Positions 16,278 through 24,958 are shown, counted from the first letter of the stretch. The stretch is 64,000 bases of DNA from DASCQC01 sp036012865 (GCA_036012865.1 DASCQC010000026.1:1-64000), one strand, 5' to 3'. Notes: a model not told the origin generated them from the sequence alone. A program made the numbers and translations.

Positions 16278-17780
16278 ATGAATAATAGTGTAATGAATTT
16301 TGTTTTATTATACCTATCATTACTATTCATTATATTTCTTCATGAAACAGGTCATGCCATAGCAGCATACTTTGCGGGCTCAGGAATCAATAAAGTTAAT
16401 ATAGGGTTAGGTCCAACAATATTTAATCGTGATAAACTACACCTACGATTATTACCCCTCTATGGATCAATAGATCTTATGACTCCTAAAAACTCAATCT
16501 TTCAGCCCTTTTCAATCTTGTTGGGTGGAAGCATAGCCAATGTTATTCTTGCCGTCATTTTGCTATTCATGGCTAACCTTATAGGCATTAAAACCTTAAC
16601 GCCTCAAGTGATAGATAAGCACCCCTCAGTTGATAAGGTTGTTGACATCATTCGCATCAACAACAACCCTGTTTCATCCTGGGATGAGATTAATAAACAG
16701 CTCTTAACTGATTACTTTTTAGGGCGTCAAAGCTCTATCACAACACCTCATCATACCTACCACGCTAAATTAGATAAAAACACTTTCCATCAAGCAGATT
16801 TTATTCCTATTAACGCCTTGGGGTTTGAAAAATTTATTCCGCCAACTCCCTGCCTTGTTGAAAGCATTGCGTATGATTCTCCTGCCTATCACAGCGGCAT
16901 CGTAGTCAATAAAGAAATTACCCACGTTGATGGCATCAGAACCCATAACACCCAAGAATTTTTTCGTGCTATACAGAAAAAAATTGGGCAAACTGTTACC
17001 ATGACTCAAGGGGGACATATTATTATATACACCAAAGATCATTGCCCGTATTGTGATTATGCAAAAGCTCTGTTGAAATCGAATAAATTAGCGTATACTG
17101 AGCATAATTTAGAGGGCAATTATGATGAGGTAACATCATTGGTTGCCAAAACAAATATGAAGACTTTACCTCAAATTTTTGTCCAGGGTCAATTTGTTGG
17201 AGGTTTTACGGATCTTCAGGGATTTGATGCTTCGGGAAAACTTGGCCATTTAATAGGTCAGAACAAATATACAATGACTTTAGGTTATACCCTTAATCAA
17301 TCTTTTCGAATTACTGGCTATGCCGGTATAAAATTTGTTTTACCTCCCGAGGACCCATCACTTTATCAGCACATAAAATATACCCCTATGAAGGCTATGT
17401 TCTCGGCATTCTCATACGTATTGAATCAGCTCAAATTTTACTCACTCACTCTATTTAGTTTTATCCTGGGCACCATTCCCTTTAAGGTTTTTTTATCTCC
17501 TCAATCGATCATAACAACTCCCTTACTGTTCTTAAAAAAGTTAGAGTACGGAAATTACTTATACTTTCTTGGGCAATTAAATTGTGCTTTTGCTTTCATC
17601 AACATCCTACCAATACCCGGGTTAGATGGGGGTTTAATCATATTTAAAGCTTACGAAAAGATCTTTCACACTCGATTGAAATCACAACCTATTATACTAA
17701 TACACCGACTCTCTTTTCTCATATTTACGGTTGCACTCATTCATCTTTTAGTTGGGGATATTCTAAGGAACATTCAATGA
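16278..17780 (+). CDS. rseP: RseP-type site-2 protease with inserted glutaredoxin domain
   Basis: Intramembrane zinc metalloprotease; RseP cleaves anti-sigma factor RseA and signal-peptide remnants. The 500-residue protein has HETGH at 22-26, the same numbering as E. coli RseP, which supports this start. A second membrane segment is near residues 80-105, PDZ-N about 115-190, and PDZ-C starts near 195. The third-ligand motif NxxPxPxLDGG has Asn442 and Asp450. A complete dithiol glutaredoxin (residues 247-327, CPYC at 256-259) splits PDZ-C between strands GQTVTMTQ and NKYTMTLG. The reading frame is uninterrupted. Without the insert, length is 419, normal for RseP. In the RseP topology the insert would be periplasmic. 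It is not beside dxr or bamA as usual; the next gene overlaps its stop by four bases. Confidence 0.93.
   Translation: MNNSVMNFVLLYLSLLFIIFLHETGHAIAAYFAGSGINKVNIGLGPTIFNRDKLHLRLLPLYGSIDLMTPKNSIFQPFSILLGGSIANVILAVILLFMANLIGIKTLTPQVIDKHPSVDKVVDIIRINNNPVSSWDEINKQLLTDYFLGRQSSITTPHHTYHAKLDKNTFHQADFIPINALGFEKFIPPTPCLVESIAYDSPAYHSGIVVNKEITHVDGIRTHNTQEFFRAIQKKIGQTVTMTQGGHIIIYTKDHCPYCDYAKALLKSNKLAYTEHNLEGNYDEVTSLVAKTNMKTLPQIFVQGQFVGGFTDLQGFDASGKLGHLIGQNKYTMTLGYTLNQSFRITGYAGIKFVLPPEDPSLYQHIKYTPMKAMFSAFSYVLNQLKFYSLTLFSFILGTIPFKVFLSPQSIITTPLLFLKKLEYGNYLYFLGQLNCAFAFINILPIPGLDGGLIIFKAYEKIFHTRLKSQPIILIHRLSFLIFTVALIHLLVGDILRNIQ
17016..17258 (+). other. Glutaredoxin domain embedded in the RseP PDZ-C domain
   Basis: Residues 247-327 form a full GrxC-like fold: first strand HIIIYTKDH, active site CPYC, the cis-proline motif TLPQIFV, the glutathione-site GGFTDL, and a final helix GKLGHLIG. 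The 81 residues equal a free-standing bacterial glutaredoxin. PDZ strands resume right after it. Both active-site cysteines and the proline are intact, so it is probably active. Confidence 0.93.
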
Positions 17781-18292
17781 ATCAAAAAAATCAATTTCTA
17801 TTGTCCATCCAGGCTGGGTTTTCAGCTATACTGACCTACCATTACTGCATGATTGAGCAATTAATGTTCCCTAATTGGGCCATTGTCTCTGCCTTATTAT
17901 CCTTTGGCAGTGATAGCAGTAGCAAGTTATCTGAAGTACTTAAATGCTCGATGCACCGAGTTGTTGGTTCTTTAATTGGAGCATACATTGGACTATGTGG
18001 TCACTTTATTATAGCCGCACTTATCACCGATGCTTTTACTGAGATTGTCTATATTATTTTATTTATGATCTTTTCCATAGCCAGTTATTTAGCCATGATG
18101 TACGAAGGGTTTAGATTATGCCTAGTAAGCTCTACCATAGTCTTAATCCTTACCATGGAGGACCATGATCCCTTCATGATCAGCCTTGAATATATCTACA
18201 GTATATTAAGCGGAGTTATCATTGCATCCATCATCAAAGTTGTCTGTTTAGGAATTAATGAGTATTATATTAAAAAGCGAATTGATTGGTAA
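17777..18292 (+). CDS. FUSC/ArAE-like half-size membrane protein
   Basis: A 171-residue integral membrane protein with about four to five hydrophobic segments. FPNWAIVSALLSFG followed by HRVVGSLIGAYIGL resembles the signature of FUSC/aromatic-acid exporter membrane domains. Only one membrane half is present; there is no cytosolic domain, so a dimer or other partner would be needed. It overlaps the rseP stop by four bases (ATGA), so it is translationally coupled to it. Substrate unknown. Confidence 0.6.
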   Translation: MNQKNQFLLSIQAGFSAILTYHYCMIEQLMFPNWAIVSALLSFGSDSSSKLSEVLKCSMHRVVGSLIGAYIGLCGHFIIAALITDAFTEIVYIILFMIFSIASYLAMMYEGFRLCLVSSTIVLILTMEDHDPFMISLEYIYSILSGVIIASIIKVVCLGINEYYIKKRIDW

Positions 18293-18310
18293 GAATAAGT
18301 TTGCTATGAT
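18282..18310 (+). promoter_or_regulatory. Promoter for tRNA-Leu and yajC-secDF
   Basis: TTGATT, a 17-base spacer and TATGAT, ending 11 bases before the mature tRNA 5' end. The -35 lies in the 3' end of the FUSC-like gene. Confidence 0.6.
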
Positions 18311-18321
18311 CTTATCAGATT

Positions 18322-18405
18322 GCCGGGGTGGCGAAATTGGTAGACGCGTTAGACTCAAAATCTAATGATGGTAACATCGTGTCGGTTCGAGTCCGACCCT
18401 CGGTA
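18322..18405 (+). tRNA. tRNA-Leu (anticodon CAA, reads UUG)
   Basis: An 84-nt class II tRNA. The acceptor stem GCCGGGG pairs with CCTCGGT (G1-U72, as in some E. coli leucine tRNAs), with discriminator A73. The anticodon stem TTAGA/TCTAA encloses loop CTCAAAA, giving anticodon CAA. The long variable arm is GATG-gtaa-CATC and the T arm is GTCGG-TTCGAGT-CCGAC. CCA is not encoded. yajC begins only 13 bases later, so tRNA and mRNA probably come from one transcript. Confidence 0.95.
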
Positions 18406-18418
18406 TTTAGGAGATCTC

Positions 18419-18739
18419 ATGGGAGAGATACAGACCCAACATATGGGCTTTGAAGGTTTATTATTATCATTGCTTTTTTTCCTAGTGGTAAGCTATGGCA
18501 TGTTTGTCTACCCACAAAGAAAAAGGGTTAACCTTCATTTAAAGTTTATCAAATCAATCCAAGTTGGTGATGTGGTTCAGCTACACGGCGGAATTATTGG
18601 AAAAATAGTCCAGATTTCTTCTGAAACAGCTCGACTTCAACTGGATGACAAGGCACATACGATGATCTCTACTCGACATATCATTAAACGGATTGATCCG
18701 TCAATCTATCAAGAGGCACACCATGAATTTGATTTATAA
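18419..18739 (+). CDS. yajC: YajC, SecDF-associated preprotein translocase subunit
   Basis: Small accessory of the SecYEG-SecDF translocon. The 106-residue protein has one N-terminal membrane helix (about residues 11-30), then PQRKR and the conserved SIQVGDVVQLHGGIIGKI segment. The ATG at 18419 has an AGGAG site six bases upstream; the frame is open further back but would run through the tRNA gene. It overlaps secD by 17 bases. Confidence 0.93.
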   Translation: MGEIQTQHMGFEGLLLSLLFFLVVSYGMFVYPQRKRVNLHLKFIKSIQVGDVVQLHGGIIGKIVQISSETARLQLDDKAHTMISTRHIIKRIDPSIYQEAHHEFDL

Positions 18740-20537
18740 ACCTTGGCAATATGCTTGTTTATTACTCGTTATTGTATTGAGTCTAATCTATGCTATACCC
18801 AACCTGTATCAACAGTATCCTTCCATAGAATTTAAACCTAAGCCTGGTTTTGAATTAGAGAGTCAGCTGATAGACAAAGTCAAAAGAACCCTCAAAAACA
18901 ACAATTTGAAAATCATGTCCATTAACCAAAAAGATCAAACTGTTTCAATCATCTTTCATTCAGTCGATGATCAAATCAATGCCAAAGATATTCTCTCACC
19001 CCTATTATACAAAAACTACTTAACATCTTTAAATTTAATTAGCTCTGTTCCAGACTGGTTGACATATTTTGGAGCAACACCCATGAAGTTGGGTTTAGAC
19101 CTTCAAGGAGGAGTTCACTTTTTATTGGAGCTTGATACACGAGACATCAAGAAAAAACAGGCTCAGTCAAATGTGTCTGAATTAAAAAAACGCCTTCAGC
19201 ATGAGAGCATACGATACCAAAAAATCACCGAAGACGATGAAGGAAGTTTTGTCATCAATTTAAGAGATCATGATTACCTTGAAAAAGCGATGCATTTAAT
19301 TACCAAAGAATACCCCTTGTTGGTGGTAAGAAAATCTGATGAACTTAATCAGTTAACTATCATTAATGAATCTAAAGAATACGAAAAAACAGTAGACTAT
19401 GCCATCGCTCAAACCATCACATCATTAAATAATCGCATTAATGAGCTTGGCGTTAGTGAAGCCATCGTACAACGAGAAGGCCTCACCAAAATTAGTGTTG
19501 ATTTACCAGGCATTCAAGATATTGCAAGGGCAAAGGATCTTATCGGAAAAACAGCCACTATTCGCTTCCACATAGTTGGTCATAGCAATAAACAAACAAC
19601 CCATACCAAAGATGAATACGGAAGTGATCTTGAAATTGAAAAACAACCTGTATTAACAGGTGATTCTATAACTTTTGCCACAGCCTCAGTCAGGGATGGC
19701 TTTCCCATCGTTCAAATTCGTTTAGGTGGAGGGCAAGAAAACATCTTTTATGAAGCTACTCGGTCCAATATTGGTAATAGAATGGCCGTTATTTATAGTG
19801 AGCTTAAAACAGTTACCAACCCAGAAACGGGGATAAAAGAAAAAAAGTTAGAAGAGAAAGTCATCAGTGCTCCCGTTATACAAGATGCCCTACGCAATGA
19901 ATTTCAAATTTCAGGGTTAAAAACCCATGAGGAAGCACAAAACTTAGCCTTACTGCTGAGATCAGGGTCTTTATATGCACCTGTTGAGATTGTTGAAGAA
20001 CTCACCATCGGACCAAGTATGGGACAAGAAAATATTGACAAAGGCTTATCGTCATTGGCTATTGGTGGTTTATTGATACTTATTTTCATGTGTATCTACT
20101 ATAGATTATTCGGACTGGTTGCAAATTTAGGGCTGATCTTTAATTTATTACTCACCATTACGGTATTAAGCGTTATTGGTGCTACACTTACCCTGCCAGG
20201 CATCGCTGGTATTGTATTAGGGATTGGTATGGCTGTTGATGCCAACGTTCTCATTAACGAACGTATCCGTGAAGAACTCAGAAATGGAATGACCCCACTT
20301 TCAAGTATATCAGCAGGGTACGACAAAGCCTTCGCAACCATCGTTGATGCCAACGTGACAACACTCATTGTGGCGCTGATATTATTTGGACTTGGGTCCG
20401 GGACAGTGAAAGGCTTTGCCATCACATTAACCATTGGACTCATGGCGTCCATGTTTACCGCAATATTTTTCACACGCGCTATCATCGGAATGTTTTATAC
20501 CTATGGTAAACATCACAAAATTTCAATAGGAATCTAA
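18723..20537 (+). CDS. secD: SecD, protein-export membrane subunit
   Basis: SecD and SecF use the proton gradient to pull secreted proteins through the translocon. The 604-residue protein has one N-terminal membrane helix, the motif GLDLQGGVHFLLE, the large periplasmic P1 region, then the SecDF/RND-like membrane block with IAGIVLGIGMAVDANVLINERIREEL and TIVDANVTTL. I chose the ATG at 18723 (MNLIYKPW); an upstream in-frame ATG lies deeper in yajC. Confidence 0.96.
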   Translation: MNLIYKPWQYACLLLVIVLSLIYAIPNLYQQYPSIEFKPKPGFELESQLIDKVKRTLKNNNLKIMSINQKDQTVSIIFHSVDDQINAKDILSPLLYKNYLTSLNLISSVPDWLTYFGATPMKLGLDLQGGVHFLLELDTRDIKKKQAQSNVSELKKRLQHESIRYQKITEDDEGSFVINLRDHDYLEKAMHLITKEYPLLVVRKSDELNQLTIINESKEYEKTVDYAIAQTITSLNNRINELGVSEAIVQREGLTKISVDLPGIQDIARAKDLIGKTATIRFHIVGHSNKQTTHTKDEYGSDLEIEKQPVLTGDSITFATASVRDGFPIVQIRLGGGQENIFYEATRSNIGNRMAVIYSELKTVTNPETGIKEKKLEEKVISAPVIQDALRNEFQISGLKTHEEAQNLALLLRSGSLYAPVEIVEELTIGPSMGQENIDKGLSSLAIGGLLILIFMCIYYRLFGLVANLGLIFNLLLTITVLSVIGATLTLPGIAGIVLGIGMAVDANVLINERIREELRNGMTPLSSISAGYDKAFATIVDANVTTLIVALILFGLGSGTVKGFAITLTIGLMASMFTAIFFTRAIIGMFYTYGKHHKISIGI

Positions 20538-20539
20538 CC

Positions 20540-21454
20540 ATGGAATTTTTTAGTCATAACACAAAATTTGATTTTATGGGTAAGCGACATTACGCTTATT
20601 ATTTTTCATCTTTTATTTTCGCAGCTTCCATTATGTCATTTCTTTATTTTGGTTTAAATTTAGGATTAGATTTTACGGGAGGAACCCAAACTGTTCTAAA
20701 TTTTGATCAACCGGTTTCAATATCTGATATTAGAGATACCTTAGATCAAAGCAACCTACCCTATACATCCATTCAAAGCTATGGCTCATCAAAAAGTATT
20801 CTGATGCGATTTGCCAGCAACCTTAATCTAACTAAAGATCAAATAACCCAACAGCTCAGCACCTCATTTCCACAGGCAGAATTAGCCAGGCTTACCTTTA
20901 TTGGCCCGCAGATGGGACAAGAAATGATGGTTAATGGTTTTATGGCTATGATAGTATCCATGTTAATAACCATGCTCTACATCGCCATACGGTTTGAGTA
21001 CCGTTTTGCCATTGCTGCTATCTTATCGCTTATTCACGACCCTGTTCTTATTATTGGAACATTTGCATTGTTTGGCCTTGAATTTAATTTAATTAGTCTA
21101 GCTGCACTGCTAACCATACTAGGGTATTCCTTGAATGATACTATTGTAGTCTATGACAGAATTAGAGAAAATTATAGAAAATTCCAAAAGATGGATTCTA
21201 TTGAAGCTATCAACCAAGCTATTAACCAAACACTGTCTCGTACAATCATGACATCAGGGCTAACCTTTCTTGTTGTATTTGCCTTAATGATCTACGGAGG
21301 AGATACTTTGTACGGGTTTTCAGTCGCCTTAGCAATTGGAATTATTATTGGAACGTATTCATCCATTTACATTGCAGGTGCAATTGCGTTAACATTAGGG
21401 TTTGATAGGAATTCTTTATTTCCTAAAAGATATAATCAAATTAAAGGCCCTTAA
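20540..21454 (+). CDS. secF: SecF, protein-export membrane subunit
   Basis: Partner of SecD. The 304-residue protein has an N-terminal helix, GLNLGLDFTGGTQTVL, a short periplasmic domain, and the membrane block with LLTILGYSLNDTIVVYDRIREN and TLSRTIMTSGLTFL. It follows secD by two bases. Confidence 0.96.
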   Translation: MEFFSHNTKFDFMGKRHYAYYFSSFIFAASIMSFLYFGLNLGLDFTGGTQTVLNFDQPVSISDIRDTLDQSNLPYTSIQSYGSSKSILMRFASNLNLTKDQITQQLSTSFPQAELARLTFIGPQMGQEMMVNGFMAMIVSMLITMLYIAIRFEYRFAIAAILSLIHDPVLIIGTFALFGLEFNLISLAALLTILGYSLNDTIVVYDRIRENYRKFQKMDSIEAINQAINQTLSRTIMTSGLTFLVVFALMIYGGDTLYGFSVALAIGIIIGTYSSIYIAGAIALTLGFDRNSLFPKRYNQIKGP

Positions 21455-21456
21455 CG

Positions 21457-22188
21457 ATGAAACCTACCGTAAGAGTTGCTTTTGAATCTATCAGAGCAGC
21501 GAGCAGAATGCTTCTATCAGAGCAACAAAAAGCTGATAGTATTCATGTCGAATACAAGACAAAACAAGAGTTAGTTTCCAAGATCGATACATTATCGCAA
21601 GATATTATTTTTAATGATCTACAAACTAAATATCCAAACCATCAATATATATCAGAAGAACAGGGGCCAACACCGGAATTAACCGATGAACCGACATGGG
21701 TACTAGATCCCTTAGATGGCACACACAACTACCTTAATCAACTCCCATTTTTTACCATATCATTGGCGCTATACGAGAATAAAAAACCTATTCACGCCCT
21801 TGTGTATGCCCCCTCCTTCGATGAACTATACTACGCAAGCAAAGGAGAAGGCGCTTATAGAAATCAATCGAGAATTCGAACAAGCAACCGACCCAATTCA
21901 ATTTCTATGATCGGTATAGAACAATCTGTCAGCCCCCTGATCATCGAGGGTTTAGAAAAAAACAAATCGCTTATTAAAATCAGAAGGTTTGGTTGCACCT
22001 CTTTAAGCATATGTTATGTTGCATGTAATAAGCTTCAACTCTTTTATACGCAATCTCCCAACCTTTGGGACTCCGCTGCAGCAGAACTCATTGCCTTAGA
22101 ATCAGGCTCTATCGTCAACTCAAATAAATCACACTACATCATTGCACCACCCAAAACATATTCAATGTTTAAAGACGTATTTAAATGA
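21457..22188 (+). CDS. suhB: SuhB-like inositol monophosphatase family protein
   Basis: A magnesium-dependent phosphatase of the IMPase fold. In gammaproteobacteria SuhB is also an rRNA antitermination factor. The 243-residue protein has the metal-site motifs EEQ (67-69) and WVLDPLDGTHNY (81-92), and the C-terminal LWDSAAAELIALESGS. It is a little shorter than E. coli SuhB (267). It lies next to trmJ, the same order as in E. coli (suhB-trmJ), and overlaps trmJ by four bases. Confidence 0.88.
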   Translation: MKPTVRVAFESIRAASRMLLSEQQKADSIHVEYKTKQELVSKIDTLSQDIIFNDLQTKYPNHQYISEEQGPTPELTDEPTWVLDPLDGTHNYLNQLPFFTISLALYENKKPIHALVYAPSFDELYYASKGEGAYRNQSRIRTSNRPNSISMIGIEQSVSPLIIEGLEKNKSLIKIRRFGCTSLSICYVACNKLQLFYTQSPNLWDSAAAELIALESGSIVNSNKSHYIIAPPKTYSMFKDVFK

Positions 22189-22898
22189 TTCAAATCAAAA
22201 TTATATTAGTCAGGCCCCAACACTCAGGTAATGTTGGGGCTGTCGCCAGAGCCATGTATGTCTGTGGCTTAAAAGAATTACATGTTGTCGGAAGCCAAGA
22301 TATCCTTGATGATAATGCCTATACACGAGCTGTCAAAGCTACTGATATTTTAGATCAGGCCACAATCCATCATAGCTTGTCAAATGCCCTCCAAGGTGAT
22401 TCATGGACCATTGTATGTTCTGCTCGACAAAGACACCTTAATTTCAACACACTATTACCTGAAGAGTTGGTATTTCTGCCCTATAAGCTTCCAAAGAACT
22501 CCACTGTTTCAATCGTGTTTGGCCCCGAAAGAACAGGCCTTACCGGTGAAGAAATATTGATGGGCAATCAACTATTATCTATTCCAATGGAAGACCTAAA
22601 TACTTCCTATAATTTATCCCATGCCGTACAACTTATTGGCTACTTTATATCTCGCATGCCAAAAGATATCCCTAGCCTCCAGTCTGAACCTTTAATACCT
22701 CATCAACAAAAGCAAGAATGGTATCAATTTATCAATAAGACCCTTATTGACTCTGACTTTGTTATGAGCAGCAACCCTCAACACAGCTTAATGTTGATTA
22801 AATCTATCTTTAATCGCTTAATGCTCACTGAAAATGAGTTAAACCTACTTTCTGGAGTGTTTGCTAAAATGAAAAAAAACGGTAGAATTCAACGATGA
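22185..22898 (+). CDS. trmJ: TrmJ, tRNA (Cm32/Um32) 2'-O-methyltransferase
   Basis: A SPOUT-class methyltransferase of tRNA position 32. The 237-residue protein has motif 1 VRPQHSGNVGAVARAM (9-24), VFGPERTGLT, and the knot motif IPMEDLNTSYNLSHAVQL. It is followed by a cysteine desulfurase with a four-base overlap. The codons for its motif 1 contain a 9-bp GC-rich inverted repeat (22214-22240). Confidence 0.94.
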   Translation: MIQIKIILVRPQHSGNVGAVARAMYVCGLKELHVVGSQDILDDNAYTRAVKATDILDQATIHHSLSNALQGDSWTIVCSARQRHLNFNTLLPEELVFLPYKLPKNSTVSIVFGPERTGLTGEEILMGNQLLSIPMEDLNTSYNLSHAVQLIGYFISRMPKDIPSLQSEPLIPHQQKQEWYQFINKTLIDSDFVMSSNPQHSLMLIKSIFNRLMLTENELNLLSGVFAKMKKNGRIQR

Positions 22899-24031
22899 CA
22901 GTTAACAACTTACCCTATTTCGATTATGCTTCTTCAACACCTATAGACCCCGTTGCTCTTCAATCAATGATTGAATGCATGAAGGCCAAAGAAGGCGCTT
23001 TTAATCCATCTAACACCCAATCTAACGTGGTCAAAAATTGGATCAATGAAGCGAGAAGACAAGTTGCCCATACCATTGATGCCGCCCCGGAAAATATCAT
23101 TTGGACCTCAGGTGCCACTGAATCAAATAATTTAGCCATTAAGGGTGCCGCTCAATTTTATCAAATTAATGGCAAACACATCATTTTATCTTCGGTTGAA
23201 CACAGTTCATGCATAGGCTCTGCCCAAGAATTAGAATCCTATGGTTTCAGTATTAGCTATGCTCCAGTTGATTCAAATGGCACTGTTATCGTTGAGGCAT
23301 TAGATCAACTCATCACTGAAGAAACCATTTTATTAAGCTGTCAACATGTCAACAATGAGACAGGTATTATTCAACCCACCAATGAAATCTCAAATTGGTG
23401 CAGATCTAAAGGCATCATGCTTCATATTGATGCTGCACAAGCAATAGGCAAAACCCCATTCAGTGTCAAAAATATCAGTTGTGATTTTGTGAGTTTATCT
23501 GGGCATAAATTCTTTGGGCCCAAAGGCATTGGAGCCCTTTGGATTTCAGATAACCCAAAACGTCACTTAAGGTCACAAATTCATGGCGGAAATCAAGAAA
23601 ATGGGTACCGATCAGGCACCCTATCTACTCATCAAATTGTCGGCATGGGAAAAGCCTTCAGCCTGATTGATCAAACCAATCATGAACATATTCAGCGTTT
23701 ACATGATCAATTACAAGACCCTTTAATACACAGATTCAATGCTACCATTAATGGCCTTAAAGGCAAGAGAGTGCCTCACATCATTAATGCTACCTTTCAT
23801 CAACATACCCTAGACTCTATTCACTTGTTAACAAAACGAATTCATTGTTCACAAGGGGCTGCTTGCAAAGATTCACAATCTCAAAACTCACATGTTCTTA
23901 CTGCCATGGGTCTGAGCGCTGATCAGTCCAAAAGAAGTGTCAGATTTTCGATTTGTAAGCTCACATCGATTGAAGACATCAAGCAATTAATGAAGATACT
24001 CGATGACACCTTGATTCTGGATAAGACTTAA
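22895..24031 (+). CDS. iscS: Cysteine desulfurase (IscS/NifS family)
   Basis: A PLP enzyme taking sulfur from cysteine for Fe-S clusters and tRNA thiolation; MiaB in this window needs Fe-S clusters. The 378-residue protein has the E-H pair at 102-103 (VEHSS), Asp179 and Gln182 (HIDAAQ), the PLP lysine Lys205 (SGHKFFGPKG) and the catalytic Cys324 in the loop QGAACKDSQ. E. coli IscS is 404 residues, so this is slightly short, mainly at the C-terminus. The place after trmJ is right for iscS, but iscR, iscU, hscBA and fdx are absent here. Confidence 0.88.
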   Translation: MTVNNLPYFDYASSTPIDPVALQSMIECMKAKEGAFNPSNTQSNVVKNWINEARRQVAHTIDAAPENIIWTSGATESNNLAIKGAAQFYQINGKHIILSSVEHSSCIGSAQELESYGFSISYAPVDSNGTVIVEALDQLITEETILLSCQHVNNETGIIQPTNEISNWCRSKGIMLHIDAAQAIGKTPFSVKNISCDFVSLSGHKFFGPKGIGALWISDNPKRHLRSQIHGGNQENGYRSGTLSTHQIVGMGKAFSLIDQTNHEHIQRLHDQLQDPLIHRFNATINGLKGKRVPHIINATFHQHTLDSIHLLTKRIHCSQGAACKDSQSQNSHVLTAMGLSADQSKRSVRFSICKLTSIEDIKQLMKILDDTLILDKT

Positions 24032-24376
24032 ATCAATAATATTATAGTTCACTAATATAGTGATAAATGGCACGACCCAAAAGTAAGATATCATCATGGA
24101 GAAGATTCTACCAAAAAACCTTCCAACACGATATTCACTATTTTTAGAACACCTCCACAAACAAACGGAACTATAGAAAACAAAAGGAGCAGAAATTAAC
24201 TCGTAATTATGATTAGTGAATTCAACCAACCCTGTTTTAAAAAGGATATTACCTACTGTAGTTTCGCACACCGTGGTAAATACAATAGCAATTCCTAAAA
24301 AAGCATACATCAATGATGACTTACCATTCCATGGGTTTAGAAATAGTCGCGTAAATATGTTCTTACTCGCTTCCAT
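23987..24376 (-). CDS. Small membrane protein of unknown function
   Basis: I do not recognise this 129-residue protein. It has about three hydrophobic segments (residues 22-40, 60-75 and 88-108). A GGAGAT ribosome site lies before the ATG, which supports a real gene. The last 45 bases overlap the end of the cysteine desulfurase gene in antisense. It is transcribed divergently from ndk. Confidence 0.55.
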   Translation of the reverse strand: MEASKNIFTRLFLNPWNGKSSLMYAFLGIAIVFTTVCETTVGNILFKTGLVEFTNHNYELISAPFVFYSSVCLWRCSKNSEYRVGRFFGRIFSMMISYFWVVPFITILVNYNIIDLSLIQNQGVIEYLH

Positions 24377-24523
24377 ATAAACATCTCCTTATCAACAATA
24401 TCACCCATCTTACCGCTCTCCTTGAAAATACGCAAGCCTAACAACCTATAAGTATCTAAATTAGTTTATTTTTATAGACTTTCTATGAGAATAATAGCAT
24501 ACTAATCCAAACTGGAGATCTTC

Positions 24524-24958
24524 ATGAATAAACAATGTACACTTTCAATTATCAAACCCGATGCAGTTAAGAAAAATTCTATTGGCGCAATCTTAGCTCG
24601 TTTCGAAAAGGCGGGTTTAACAATAGGTCGAGCCAAAATGCTTCAACTGACTAAAGAACAAGCTGAATCTTTTTATGGAATACACCGAGAAAGACCTTTT
24701 TTCAATGACTTGGTCAACTTTATGATATCTGGCCCAGTACTTATAACGGTATTATGCGGAAAAAACTCAGTCGCTCTAAACCGTGAAATTATGGGAGCAA
24801 CCGACCCAAAAGAAGCCGCTCCTGGTACAATCAGAGCTGATTTTGCCAGTTCTATTGATGAAAATGCTGTCCATGGTTCTGACAGTGTAGATAATGCAAA
24901 AATAGAAATTGATTTCTTTTTCAACAATGAAGATGTGTGTGCCTGTTCGTTCAAATGA
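24524..24958 (+). CDS. ndk: Nucleoside diphosphate kinase
   Basis: Phosphorylates NDPs to NTPs. The 144-residue protein begins CTLSIIKPDAVKKN, has the catalytic His117 in NAVHGSDSV, and GTIRADFA. A GGAG site precedes the ATG. A few extra residues with two cysteines (VCACSFK) close the C-terminus. It overlaps the rlmN start region, the common ndk-rlmN arrangement. Confidence 0.96.
   Translation: MNKQCTLSIIKPDAVKKNSIGAILARFEKAGLTIGRAKMLQLTKEQAESFYGIHRERPFFNDLVNFMISGPVLITVLCGKNSVALNREIMGATDPKEAAPGTIRADFASSIDENAVHGSDSVDNAKIEIDFFFNNEDVCACSFK

Noticed and set aside
16097..16285. 62-codon plus-strand frame in the rpoD-rseP gap
   Set aside because: No ribosome site, no recognisable sequence, begins in an inverted repeat and runs into the rseP start.
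16278..17780. RseP-Grx as an artefact of misassembly or frameshift
   Set aside because: The frame runs through without a break, the insert begins and ends at domain borders, PDZ strands resume directly, and residue numbering of the active sites fits RseP. Reads are still needed for proof.
18365..18418. Longer yajC start inside the tRNA
   Set aside because: It would translate the 3' half of tRNA-Leu; the ATG at 18419 has a good AGGAG site.
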